The notes beneath the pieces were generated by a model, which was given only the letters and a program-made list of their open reading frames with translations, was not told the origin of the DNA and ran no database searches. Of a stretch of DNA of 64,000 nt, positions 40,172 to 48,513 are shown piece by piece (within the stretch, counting starts at the first letter, position 1; every line of letters begins with the position of its first letter). The stretch is taken from positions 620,001 to 684,000 of the forward strand of contig NZ_PXNN01000011.1 in assembly GCF_003007685.1 (NCBI RefSeq), written 5' to 3'. The translations under genes were made by a program, and so were the position numbers. The stretch is from Marinobacter halophilus (GTDB lineage: Bacteria > Pseudomonadota > Gammaproteobacteria > Pseudomonadales > Oleiphilaceae).

Positions 40172-41215
40172 TCACGCGTCTTTCGGGTAAGGCCTCAGGC
40201 CAAGCAGTACCTCGGCTTTCTCGGTAAGTGGTTGGTCCATCAGTTGCTGATCGGTGTGCCTGGCAAGCTGCTCGCGAACGAGCGCATAGACCGCCTCGCG
40301 GTCCTGGCTGGTATCGAGTTCAACACATTTGCCTTTGCCCTTGAAGAGTTCAACCGTGGGCAGCGTCTCGGCTTTGAAGGTATCAAATCTCAGCTTCATG
40401 GCCTCGACATTGTCATCAGCCCGGCCGGAGTAGCGCGCGCGGCCGAGAATGCGTTGTTCAAGGACTTCAAACGGGCACTCGAAATACAGCATGGTGGGGA
40501 GTTCCGCTTCGCGACCAAAGACTTCGTACCATGCCTCCAGGTTGGACAGTGAGCGGGGAAAACCATCGATCAGGAAGTTGCGCTTGCCGGTGGTTCGGGT
40601 GGTCTTCTCCATGGCGTCTTTCAGCAGGCGCACGACGATTTCGTTGGGCACCAGTTTACCGGCGGCGATGTACTCCTTGATGATGTCTGTTGTCGGGCCA
40701 CCCGCTTCCTGCTCTGCGCGCAACAAGTCACCGGTCGACAGATGCGTCCACCCCAGCTGGATTTCCGCCAGCTCGCACATGGTGCCTTTGCCCGCGCCCG
40801 GGCCACCCAATACAAAAACCACATTCGGTTCGGGACAGGGTTTTCTGGGATCAACGTGAAAGATCTCAACTTTGGGGGCCGGCGCGATGCCCATTTTGTA
40901 AACGTTCCACTCGCGATCTGTAGGCGGCAATTCGTCCTCACAGGTCAGCTCGTAAGCGAGGTGACCGTCCAGGCGGCAGATACGCCAGGATTTGTAGCTG
41001 TTCGAGTAGGAAATGGCAGGACTTCTCTCGGATTTGCCATCGGCTCGATCCCAGGCCATTTTGCCGTTCCAGTAGCCGGAGCTGGAGACAACGCCCGATT
41101 CGGATGTGGTGGGCGGGGCTTCGGACGGGACATAGAGCCCGTCAACCTCAGGCAAGCCAGATCCGGATACTTCGATAAACAGGGTGTTAGGTTCAAACTC
41201 TGTTGTTTCAGTCAT
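40172..41215 (-). CDS. Eukaryotic-type UMP-CMP/adenylate kinase with extra N-terminal domain
   Basis: A 347-residue nucleoside monophosphate kinase. Residues about 131-330 hold P-loop GGPGAGKG (137-144), DGFPR (217-221) and a short LID RARYSGRADDN (259-269); VFVLGGPGAGKGT, FLIDGFPRSLSNLEAW and SGRADDN match animal/plant UMP-CMP kinase rather than long-LID bacterial Adk. Residues about 10-115 are an extra domain: it opens VSGSGLPEVDGLYVPS and ends LPPTDREWNVYKMGIAPAP, a pattern I recall from repeated domains in protist and algal proteins (VSGAG-xx-V-NG-x-Y ... LPPxxGW ... G-x-APAP). It is distinct from Cmk and Adk of gammaproteobacteria. The start at 41215 follows GAGAG; a longer in-frame open stretch upstream runs antisense-frame through the next gene and is not real. 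Confidence 0.85.
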   Translation of the reverse strand: MTETTEFEPNTLFIEVSGSGLPEVDGLYVPSEAPPTTSESGVVSSSGYWNGKMAWDRADGKSERSPAISYSNSYKSWRICRLDGHLAYELTCEDELPPTDREWNVYKMGIAPAPKVEIFHVDPRKPCPEPNVVFVLGGPGAGKGTMCELAEIQLGWTHLSTGDLLRAEQEAGGPTTDIIKEYIAAGKLVPNEIVVRLLKDAMEKTTRTTGKRNFLIDGFPRSLSNLEAWYEVFGREAELPTMLYFECPFEVLEQRILGRARYSGRADDNVEAMKLRFDTFKAETLPTVELFKGKGKCVELDTSQDREAVYALVREQLARHTDQQLMDQPLTEKAEVLLGLRPYPKDA

Positions 41216-41227
41216 GTGTACTCTCAT

Positions 41228-41242
41228 TTTCGTTGAACGAAA
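41228..41242. promoter_or_regulatory. Palindrome just upstream of the kinase gene
   Basis: TTTCGTTGAACGAAA is a perfect 7-bp inverted repeat with one central base. It ends 12 bases before the kinase start codon. It could be an operator or a small leader hairpin close to the ribosome site. Confidence 0.35.
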
Positions 41243-41436
41243 TAGAGGGAGCGTTTGCCTGCAAAAGCGACCTCGACGAAATGGCGCCAGAAAACGCAAG
41301 ATTTTACCAGAGCAGCAAGAGGCTTTCCCTCCCGGATAATCACGACCCGGGCACAGCATCGGGTGCATGACAGCTACATCCATCCCCTGCGCTTGAAAAA
41401 CTACAACAGGCAGCTGGCGCCTCAGACAGTACCGGT

Positions 41437-42606
41437 CTACGCCTTTGCCCGGGCCAGCGACCAGAGCCCGAGCACCGGCCCAGGAACCAGCAACAGCACT
41501 ACCCAGACCCCGAACTGCCCCCACAAGCCACTGGTCAGCCAGATGGCTGGCAAGGTGAGGCCGAACCCCACGGCATTCATCACCGCCAGCGATGAGCCCA
41601 CGGACTCCCGGGGAGCGGTCGCAGCGGCCAGCGCAGAGAACTGCGGAGAATCCGCAACCACCGCAATGCCCCAGACAAACAGCAAGGTAATCAGGAGCAT
41701 CGGCGACAGCCCGCTTAACCACGGGTACAGCAAGCAGACAATCCCGGAAATCATCAGAGCCCTCCAGGCTACCCATTCGCTGCCCTTGGTACGACTCAGT
41801 TTGCCGCCACCGATACAACCCACTGCACCTATTCCGATCACGGCGAAAGCCAGCCAGGGAATCAGCCGATCATCTGCAGCCAAACGCTGCAACTCCCGGC
41901 CAACCAATAACGGCGTCAGCGTCCAGAAGGCATACAGCTCCCACATATGCCCGAAGTAACCACCGGCGACCGCCCGAAAGCGGGGTATACGCAATGCCGC
42001 CAGGCCCTGACTCAGGGGAATGGCACCACTGCTTTTAGGCAAATGCGGGCCGTCACCCAACAGCAACACCATGGCCCCGCCGATCAGGGCCAACAAAGAT
42101 GCCGCCAGTAACGGCAACTCCCAGGGCATACCGAAGGTCGCGCCACGCATAAGGTGAGGCAATGCCGTGCCCAGAGTCAGCATGCCCACCAACCACGCCA
42201 GGGCCGACCCGGCGTGTTTCGGGGTCCAGGCAATCACCATTTTCATACCCAAGGGGTAGATGCCCGCCAGGCACAGGCCGGTGGCAAATCGCAGCATGAA
42301 ATCCAGAGGTGGCAGATGGGCGGCGAAGACAAATCCACCGTTCACCAAAGCGCCCAGCACACTGGCCACGGCAAAAATCCGGCTGGCGCCAAACCGGTCG
42401 GCCAGCCCGGTGACGGCAATGGTCAGCGTGCCGATGATAAAACCAGCCTGAACCGCCAGGGTTAACCGGCCCAGATCGCTTTCAGTCAAACCCGATTCCC
42501 GGGAGAATGACAGCCAAACCCCATTGATACTGAACCACAGGGAGGTGCCAAACAGCTGGGCCAGCACGATGACGGGCAGAGGGTAACGCCGCAGTAACTC
42601 AATCAT
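41437..42606 (-). CDS. MFS transporter
   Basis: A 389-residue 12-helix major facilitator protein. The loop 2-3 motif reads VTGLADRFGASRIF, and loop 4-5 has RFATGLCLAGIYPLGMKM, as in carriers of the YcaD/YfcJ or nitrate/cyanate-like groups. The residues WFSINGVWLSF in helix 1 are typical of this subgroup. Substrate unknown. It is followed upstream by an SDR gene on the same strand at a 59-base distance, so they may share a transcript. Confidence 0.82.
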   Translation of the reverse strand: MIELLRRYPLPVIVLAQLFGTSLWFSINGVWLSFSRESGLTESDLGRLTLAVQAGFIIGTLTIAVTGLADRFGASRIFAVASVLGALVNGGFVFAAHLPPLDFMLRFATGLCLAGIYPLGMKMVIAWTPKHAGSALAWLVGMLTLGTALPHLMRGATFGMPWELPLLAASLLALIGGAMVLLLGDGPHLPKSSGAIPLSQGLAALRIPRFRAVAGGYFGHMWELYAFWTLTPLLVGRELQRLAADDRLIPWLAFAVIGIGAVGCIGGGKLSRTKGSEWVAWRALMISGIVCLLYPWLSGLSPMLLITLLFVWGIAVVADSPQFSALAAATAPRESVGSSLAVMNAVGFGLTLPAIWLTSGLWGQFGVWVVLLLVPGPVLGLWSLARAKA

Positions 42607-42665
42607 TGTTGTTATCTTCCTGGAGAGTGACTAACCCAGGCCGAGGCCCGGGAAACACAACCAGC

Positions 42666-43337
42666 TCACCAGGGCAGCGCATCACCGTTGCTGTGCCAGA
42701 ACGAACCGGTATTCTCCAGGTTCAGACCGGCAATCCGTTCCGCCAACCCCTTGGCGGACTCTTCCGGGGTGATCAGGCCACCGAAATTCACCATGCGAGT
42801 TTTCACATAACCCGGATGCAACTGGGCCACGGCAATGCCTTTCGGTTTCAGATCCATCGCCAGCGATTTGCCGAACGCGTTAAGTGCGGCCTTGGAGGCA
42901 CGGTAACCGTAGCGGCCACCGGAATCGTTGTCGGCAATGGAGCCCATGCGACTGGTGATGTTGGCGATCTTGCTGCCCTGCCCCATGAAAGCAATCAGTG
43001 CCTCGGTTACGTGCAGGGGTGCGTAGGCGTTGATTTCCATCTGGGTGCGGATCGAGTCGAAATCGATGCTGCCCAATTGCTCGTCTTGCAGCAGGCCGGC
43101 GTTATTGATCAGCAAGCCGATGGTTTTGCCGGCCAGGCCAGCTTTCAATTTTTTGATGCCATCATCGGTAGTGACATCCACGCCGTCGATCACCTGGGCC
43201 GCCGCTTCGGCCAGCTCAGCAGACGATTGACGGCACACGCCGATAACTTCTCGCCCTGCTCCGGCGTAATACCGCGCAAGCTCAAGACCAATTCCGCGAT
43301 TGGCACCGGTGATCACAACCACAGCTGATTCAGACAT
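42666..43337 (-). CDS. Short-chain dehydrogenase/reductase (C-factor-like)
   Basis: A 223-residue classical SDR with the NAD(P) motif TGANRGIGLELARYY, NNAG at about 86-89 and the catalytic YRASK (Y-x3-K) with preceding serine region ITSRMGS. The order and short length resemble CsgA/C-factor type oxidoreductases. The coenzyme and substrate are not clear. GGAG precedes the ATG at 43337. It is upstream of and on the same strand as the MFS gene. Confidence 0.88.
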   Translation of the reverse strand: MSESAVVVITGANRGIGLELARYYAGAGREVIGVCRQSSAELAEAAAQVIDGVDVTTDDGIKKLKAGLAGKTIGLLINNAGLLQDEQLGSIDFDSIRTQMEINAYAPLHVTEALIAFMGQGSKIANITSRMGSIADNDSGGRYGYRASKAALNAFGKSLAMDLKPKGIAVAQLHPGYVKTRMVNFGGLITPEESAKGLAERIAGLNLENTGSFWHSNGDALPW

Positions 43338-43574
43338 AACCACTCCGTTTTCTGTGTTGGCAAGACTCGCCCTGCTTCAGAGCGATCGAAGAAACAGACT
43401 CTGCGCCAAACTATAGCAGGCTACAATTATTGCATCCTTTCGAATCCTGATTCTGGGTTTACCAGCACCGGCATCCCGTTGGGTATCACCATGGCGTTTC
43501 TGTTTACCTCCCCTATTATTAATGATGAAGTGATCAAATTGAGGTAATTTCGGCAAACAGAATAAGGTTCAGTC

Positions 43575-44021
43575 ATGAGCGATTCAGATTCGAACAATGC
43601 GCGTCTAACTGACAACCCGGATGCAAACAAACCGGAAATGCCGAAGGTCAGCAATGCCGAACAACTTTTTGTTGTTGGCGGTTTCAATCTCATCCAGAAG
43701 CTGCTGCTGATTCTGACCGGGCTGATGACATTCGGCGCTGCCGGTATAGAGGTCCTGGCCATCTACGAAAGAGGTGTCATAGCCCTCGCCGATATTCTGT
43801 TGCTGTTTCTCTACACCGAGGTGGTTTCAATGGTGGTGGTGTCTTACACCGGGCGCGGCTCACCATTTGTCTATTCGATTTTCATCGCCATTACGGCTTT
43901 AGCACGACTGATCGTGCTGCAGGGTAAAGAGATGGATCCGCAAAACATCCTGTTTGAAGCCGGTGCAATCGTGCTGCTGGCGATTGCGGCCATCATCATT
44001 CTGCGTTTGCCCAAGCGTTAA
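43575..44021 (+). CDS. PsiE-like phosphate-starvation-inducible membrane protein
   Basis: A 148-residue protein with a soluble, polar N-terminal about 35 residues and four membrane helices. The stretch LLLFLYTEVVSMVVVSY followed by ITALARLIVLQGKEMDP is the PsiE family signature. PsiE is induced by phosphate starvation in E. coli, but its function is unknown, and I found no Pho box here. It stands alone, divergent from the SDR gene. Confidence 0.82.
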   Translation: MSDSDSNNARLTDNPDANKPEMPKVSNAEQLFVVGGFNLIQKLLLILTGLMTFGAAGIEVLAIYERGVIALADILLLFLYTEVVSMVVVSYTGRGSPFVYSIFIAITALARLIVLQGKEMDPQNILFEAGAIVLLAIAAIIILRLPKR

Positions 44022-44134
44022 TGACCTCTAGCCGTGGATATCCTCAATTTATAATCGCCTTGGCCGGCATGGTGATTGCCAGGCCGCTGTAAGAGGACTT
44101 ATTGCAGCCAGCATGATGGCACTGGAAATAACGC

Positions 44135-44159
44135 CCCGGACCGCAGGGTGCGGTCCGGG
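44135..44159. terminator. Strong hairpin after the cupin gene
   Basis: CCCGGACCGC (44135-44144) pairs perfectly with GCGGTCCGGG (44150-44159) around a 5-base loop. It is 20 bases past the cupin stop on the minus strand and between convergent genes. The minus-strand flank is only moderately T-rich. Confidence 0.65.
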
Positions 44160-44179
44160 ACGCAATAGAAAAGGCAGGA

Positions 44180-44557
44180 TTACTCGTCTGCATCCGCCTC
44201 GTTTTTGGTTTCGTGCTCAGTGCCGGGCGCATGCTCCGGTGGGCAGTAGGTGGTGTACAGTTTGAGCATTACCGTTCCGGTATTGCGGAAGTTATGAAAC
44301 GACCCGGACGGCACGATACTGACGTCACCTGACTGAACGGCAGCCTTGGTATCGCCGATGGTGGCTTCGCCCTCGCCTTCAACGAAATAGAGCAGCTGAT
44401 CGTGCCCTTCGTGAACTTCCCCTCCAATTTCGCCACCGGCGGGGATCGCCATCAGTACCAACTGAGTGTTTTTCCCCGTCCAGAGTACCTGGCGAAACTC
44501 TTCATTCCCTTTCGCCATTTCCACAATGGGGAGCGTTGTCTGACTGACTTCTTGCAT
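44180..44557 (-). CDS. Single-domain cupin protein
   Basis: A 125-residue beta-barrel protein with the cupin motif 1 (G-x-H-EGHDQLLYFVEGEGEATIG) and motif 2 (VPSGSFHNFRNTG). The metal-binding histidines H49, H52 and H87 type are present, but glutamate and histidine spacing is close to the standard cupin. Such small cupins bind a metal or small ligand; the substrate is unknown. The tail is acidic. GGAGGA precedes the ATG. Confidence 0.8.
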   Translation of the reverse strand: MQEVSQTTLPIVEMAKGNEEFRQVLWTGKNTQLVLMAIPAGGEIGGEVHEGHDQLLYFVEGEGEATIGDTKAAVQSGDVSIVPSGSFHNFRNTGTVMLKLYTTYCPPEHAPGTEHETKNEADADE

Positions 44558-44676
44558 GACCGAATCCTCCGGATACGATGATAGTGATTGGCCCTCTCAA
44601 TATTAGCAGCGTCCCCAACACCTACAATGCGACAAAGATTAACTTTGTTCTTGTCAGGGCGCCCGGCGCACCGATT

Positions 44677-45879
44677 TTAACCGTTAGCTGGGGACGCCAG
44701 GGCTCTGTCCGGCAACATCATCGACAACAGCGCTGCGATGGCGACCAGCCCTGCCGATATCCACAAGCAGGCCTCCAGGCCGTACACCTGATACACCCAA
44801 CCGGACAGGATCGTACCCAACAACCGACCGGCGGCGTTGGACATGTAATAGAAGCCCACATCCAGCGACACGCCATCGCCCCGGGCATAGCTAACAATCA
44901 GGTAGCTGTGTAAGGAGGAGTTGATGGCGAACAGCACGCCAAACAGTAACAACCCGCCGACAACCACCACTTGTGGCGACCAGCCTGCCATCAGGCCGCC
45001 GGCAATCGCCGCCGGAATCAATGCCAGAATTGCAGCCCATACCACTACCGGTCGCTTGCCTTCCATGTTGCCGGTGATGCGGGGCGCAATGGTCTGGATG
45101 AAACCGTAGCCAATGATCCAGCTGGCCATGAAGCCGCCAACTTGCCAGTGATCCCAGCCGAACACCGTGTGCAGATACACCGGCAGTGCCACCACAAACC
45201 ACACATCCCGAGCGCCGAACAGGAACATCCGGGCTGCGGACAACACGTTGATGGCCCGGCTCTTGGACAGAATGTCGGTGAACTTAGGCTTGGCCTTGCT
45301 CTTGCCCAGCTCCTGTTTGAGCAGGAACAGGCTGGCCAGCCACACCAGGCCCAGCGCTACGGCCATGATAGTAACCGCGCCAGCGAAGCCTGCGGTCATC
45401 AACAGCACACCGCCCAGAAAGAAGCCCACACCTTTGAGCGTATTCTTGGAGCCGGTCAGGATAGCCACCCACTTGTACAGGGTGCCCTGCTGCTCATCCG
45501 GCACCAACAACTTGATACCACTTTTGGCGGACATCTTATTCAGGTCTTTGGCAATGCCGGACAGCGCCTGGGCGACCATCACCCAGACCACGGTCAGCAT
45601 GGTCGACGGCACCGCCAGCATGGCCAGCGCCACAATCTGCAAAAACAGTCCGATGTTCATGGTGCGGTTCAGGCCCATGCGGGCACCCAGATAGCCACCC
45701 ACCAGATTGGTCACCACCCCGAAGAACTCGTAAAAAACGAACAACAGGGCAATTTCCAGCGGCGAATAGCCCAGCTGGTTGAAATGCAGCACCACCAACA
45801 TCCGCAGGGCCCCATCCGTCAGGGTGAAGGCCCAGTAATTGCCAGTGATGACCAGGTATTGACGGATGGCAGCAGTCAT
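44677..45879 (-). CDS. arsJ: Organoarsenical efflux transporter ArsJ
   Basis: A 400-residue MFS carrier with the ArsJ pattern (YLVITGNYWAFTLTDGALRMLVVLHF at the N-terminus, split here as two helices). ArsJ exports 1-arseno-3-phosphoglycerate, which then breaks down to arsenate outside, giving arsenate resistance. The partner GAPDH is immediately upstream, one base away, the diagnostic arrangement. Assignment rests on both similarity and neighbourhood. Confidence 0.9.
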   Translation of the reverse strand: MTAAIRQYLVITGNYWAFTLTDGALRMLVVLHFNQLGYSPLEIALLFVFYEFFGVVTNLVGGYLGARMGLNRTMNIGLFLQIVALAMLAVPSTMLTVVWVMVAQALSGIAKDLNKMSAKSGIKLLVPDEQQGTLYKWVAILTGSKNTLKGVGFFLGGVLLMTAGFAGAVTIMAVALGLVWLASLFLLKQELGKSKAKPKFTDILSKSRAINVLSAARMFLFGARDVWFVVALPVYLHTVFGWDHWQVGGFMASWIIGYGFIQTIAPRITGNMEGKRPVVVWAAILALIPAAIAGGLMAGWSPQVVVVGGLLLFGVLFAINSSLHSYLIVSYARGDGVSLDVGFYYMSNAAGRLLGTILSGWVYQVYGLEACLWISAGLVAIAALLSMMLPDRALASPANG

Positions 45880-45880
45880 A

Positions 45881-46885
45881 TCAGGCAGAACCTACCTTGC
45901 GTGCCAGCTCGACGGTACGGTTGGCGTAGCCCCACTCGTTGTCGTACCAGGCGTATATTTTCACCTGAGTGCCATTGACCACCATGGTGGACAGGGCATC
46001 AACGATGGAGGAGCGCGGGTCGGTCTTGTAGTCGATGGACACCAGCGGACGCTCTTCATAGCCCATGATGTCTTTCAGCTCGCCTTCGGCCGCCGCTTTC
46101 AACAGTTGATTCACGGTGTCGCGGTCGGTTGGTGTTTCCACCTCAAACACGCAATCGGTCAGCGACGCGTTGGTTAACGGCACTCTGACTGCATGGCCAT
46201 CCAGCCGCCCTTTCAGTTCCGGGAAGATCTCGATAATCGCCGTTGCTGAGCCGGTGCTAGTCGGGATCAGTGAACTGCCGCAGGCCCGGGCCCGGCGCAG
46301 ATCCTTGTGGGGTGCGTCGAGTATGGTCTGGGTGTTGGTCAGGCTGTGAATGGTGGTGATGGAGCCGTGCTTGATGCCCAGTTTTTCATGAATCACTTTG
46401 ACCACTGGCGCCAGGCAGTTGGTGGTGCAGGAGGCCGCCGTAATAATGCGGTCTTCGGCCGGATCGAAGATGTGCTCGTTTACGCCCAATACAATGTTTT
46501 TAGCACCCGCTTCTTTCACCGGCGCAGTCACCACCACACGCTTGACGCCCTGGTCCAGATAACCCTGCAGTGCCGCGACGGTCTTGTTCACACCGCTGGC
46601 TTCGATCACAAGGTCGCAGCCGGACCAGTCGGTGTCGCCGATGGCCTTGTTGCGGGTGACGGTCAGGCGCTGGCCCTCAATCACCATGTCATTGCCATCG
46701 GCCTTGGCCTCGTGGCCCCAGGGGCCGTGCACGCTGTCGAAGTTCAGCAGATGCGCCAGGGTATGGGCGTCTGCCCCCGGGTCGTTGATGGCCACAAACT
46801 CCAGCTCCGGCCAGCCCCAGGCAGCCCGAAGTGACAGGCGACCGATGCGACCAAATCCATTAATGCCTACTTTGATCTTGCTCAT
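45881..46885 (-). CDS. ArsJ-associated glyceraldehyde-3-phosphate dehydrogenase
   Basis: A 334-residue GAPDH: NAD-site [11 protein letters not shown], catalytic C153 in [10 protein letters not shown], and [22 protein letters not shown] around the active-site histidine. It can use arsenate in place of phosphate to make 1-arseno-3-phosphoglycerate, which ArsJ exports. The residues IHSLTNTQ replace the usual VHAYT-x-x-Q, a feature of this resistance-associated branch. AAGGAG precedes the ATG. It is not the glycolytic copy on context grounds. Confidence 0.9.
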   Translation of the reverse strand: MSKIKVGINGFGRIGRLSLRAAWGWPELEFVAINDPGADAHTLAHLLNFDSVHGPWGHEAKADGNDMVIEGQRLTVTRNKAIGDTDWSGCDLVIEASGVNKTVAALQGYLDQGVKRVVVTAPVKEAGAKNIVLGVNEHIFDPAEDRIITAASCTTNCLAPVVKVIHEKLGIKHGSITTIHSLTNTQTILDAPHKDLRRARACGSSLIPTSTGSATAIIEIFPELKGRLDGHAVRVPLTNASLTDCVFEVETPTDRDTVNQLLKAAAEGELKDIMGYEERPLVSIDYKTDPRSSIVDALSTMVVNGTQVKIYAWYDNEWGYANRTVELARKVGSA

Positions 46886-46930
46886 GATGTACTCCTTGCG
46901 AGACTCGCAATCCGTTGATTCAATGAATGT

Positions 46931-47695
46931 TCAGGGGCATTGCACTGCCGGGCGCGCCGCCATCGCCTGCAATCGGGCCATGGGCTGCACAATCAATGCA
47001 CCGTTGTTTAACGCGGTTTCGTCCAGAACCCGTACCAGCCAGTCTGGTAAACGCGGGTTAAGGTAATAATAGACCCATTGCCCGCGCCTTTCGGTTTCCA
47101 GTAGCCCGGCCTCCCGCAACGTCGCCAGATGGCGGCTTACTTTGGGCTGGGAAACATCAAAGGCTTCGGTCAGTTCGCACACGCACAGCTTGTCCTGATC
47201 ACGAATCAGCAGCAGAGCGGCAAGTCGAAGATCATCACCGAGTGCTTTAAAAATGGTGACCGGATGGTAGCCTTCAGGCTTCATCCCGGTTTCTTTCTGG
47301 TGCACCAAGGTAAACAGACCGATCCGCTCTTTCAGCTCTTTAAGGGTCAGAGCAAACGTGGCGTGGCGGTTACTCTGCGCCGGGTCGGGGAAATCCCAGG
47401 CAATCCGCTGCGCTGGCTGGCACACCTCACCACATTCGCTAGCCGCTTTTTCACACAGGGTAATCACGTAATCCCAGTACTGATCCTGCAGGCCTTCCAG
47501 CGGCTTGCTGGATAACCCTTCGGTGGCGATTCCCGCTTCCGCCAGCACCTGCAACGCCATAGGATGAGGTTTCGAAGGCTCGGTACCGGCACTGGCCACC
47601 TCAAACCGGTCCCCGGCCGCGTGCCGGAGCAGGGCTTCGGCCATCAGAGAACGAGCGCTGTTGGCGGTGCAGACAAAAAGAACCCGACGCTTCAT
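46931..47695 (-). CDS. ArsC-ArsR fusion: arsenate reductase plus arsenic repressor
   Basis: A 254-residue fusion. Residues 1-135 are a low-molecular-weight-phosphatase-type arsenate reductase with the CX5R loop C9-TANSA-R15 and extra cysteines C81, C88 and C92 for the disulfide relay. Residues about 140-235 are an ArsR/SmtB winged helix (LCVCELTEAFDVSQPKVSRHL) with the arsenite-binding pair C171/C173. One protein would both reduce arsenate and sense the product. It is the first gene of the minus-strand half (with gapdh and arsJ) and divergent from arsH-acr3. AGGAAA precedes the ATG. Confidence 0.92.
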   Translation of the reverse strand: MKRRVLFVCTANSARSLMAEALLRHAAGDRFEVASAGTEPSKPHPMALQVLAEAGIATEGLSSKPLEGLQDQYWDYVITLCEKAASECGEVCQPAQRIAWDFPDPAQSNRHATFALTLKELKERIGLFTLVHQKETGMKPEGYHPVTIFKALGDDLRLAALLLIRDQDKLCVCELTEAFDVSQPKVSRHLATLREAGLLETERRGQWVYYYLNPRLPDWLVRVLDETALNNGALIVQPMARLQAMAARPAVQCP

Positions 47696-47709
47696 ATCTG
47701 ATTTCCTAT

Positions 47710-47729
47710 ATATTCGTTTTTACGGATAT
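47710..47729. promoter_or_regulatory. Candidate ArsR operator
   Basis: ATATTCGT (47710-47717) and ACGGATAT (47722-47729) form an inverted repeat, 7 of 8 matching, 4 bases apart, in the 91-base divergent promoter region. This size and AT-CG pattern resembles ArsR binding sites. A TTTACG / CATAAT pair (47719-47724 and 47741-47746) overlaps it and faces arsH. Confidence 0.6.
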
Positions 47730-47786
47730 CTAATTTTATGCATAATAGTGTGACAATCTGGTGTCGTAAAGGACGAGCTCTCAAAC

Positions 47787-48503
47787 ATGAACACCCAAGA
47801 TCTCCCGAATATTGAACCCGACCTGTTTGATTCGCCGACGGCGGACAAGGTCTTTGCGATGAAGTCCGCCGGCCATGCACCTCGTCTGCTGCTGCTTTAT
47901 GGGTCACTGCGAGAGCGCTCGTTCAGCCGATTGGTCATCGAAGAATCGGCCCGCCTGTTGCAGGCCATGGGCGCGGAAACTCGGGTGTTTGACCCGAGGG
48001 GACTGCCCCTGGCCGATGCTGAAGATGCCTCCCACCCAAAGGTTCAGGAACTGCGGGAACTGGCGCAGTGGTCCGAAGGTATGGTGTGGTGTTCCCCGGA
48101 ACGCCACGGCGCCATGACCGGCATCATGAAAACCCAGATTGACTGGATCCCCCTCTCCATCGGTGGCATGCGCCCCACCCAGGGCAAGACACTGGCCGTA
48201 ATGCAGGTCTGCGGTGGCTCACAGTCTTTCAATGTGGTTAACCAACTGAGGGTGCTCGGCCGGTGGATGCGAATGGTGACCATCCCCAATCAGTCGTCAG
48301 TACCCAAGGCTTTTACCGAATTTGACGAGCAGGACCGGATGCTGCCTTCGGCCTATTACAATCGTATAGTCGATGTGATGGAAGAGCTGGTGAAATTCAC
48401 CCTGCTGATACGGGACCGCAGCGATTATCTGACGGATCGCTACTCCGAGCGGGTGGAAAGCGCAGAGGAAGTATCAAAACGTGTCAACCAACGGTCCATG
48501 TAA
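47787..48503 (+). CDS. arsH: NADPH-dependent FMN reductase ArsH
   Basis: A 238-residue flavoprotein with the FMN-site [10 protein letters not shown] at about 39-48, [20 protein letters not shown] and the extended N- and C-terminal arms of ArsH rather than a plain NADPH:FMN reductase. ArsH oxidises trivalent organoarsenicals (such as methylarsenite) to less toxic pentavalent forms using oxygen. It is the first gene of the plus-strand half, 11 bases before acr3. AGGA lies before the ATG. Confidence 0.93.
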   Translation: MNTQDLPNIEPDLFDSPTADKVFAMKSAGHAPRLLLLYGSLRERSFSRLVIEESARLLQAMGAETRVFDPRGLPLADAEDASHPKVQELRELAQWSEGMVWCSPERHGAMTGIMKTQIDWIPLSIGGMRPTQGKTLAVMQVCGGSQSFNVVNQLRVLGRWMRMVTIPNQSSVPKAFTEFDEQDRMLPSAYYNRIVDVMEELVKFTLLIRDRSDYLTDRYSERVESAEEVSKRVNQRSM

Positions 48504-48513
48504 GAGGTAAGTC

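Noticed and set aside
41216..41818. Long in-frame extension of the eukaryote-like kinase gene
   Set aside because: It overlaps the antisense-frame part of the MFS gene at 41437-42606 and has cysteine-rich, unstructured sequence; the start at 41215 fits better.
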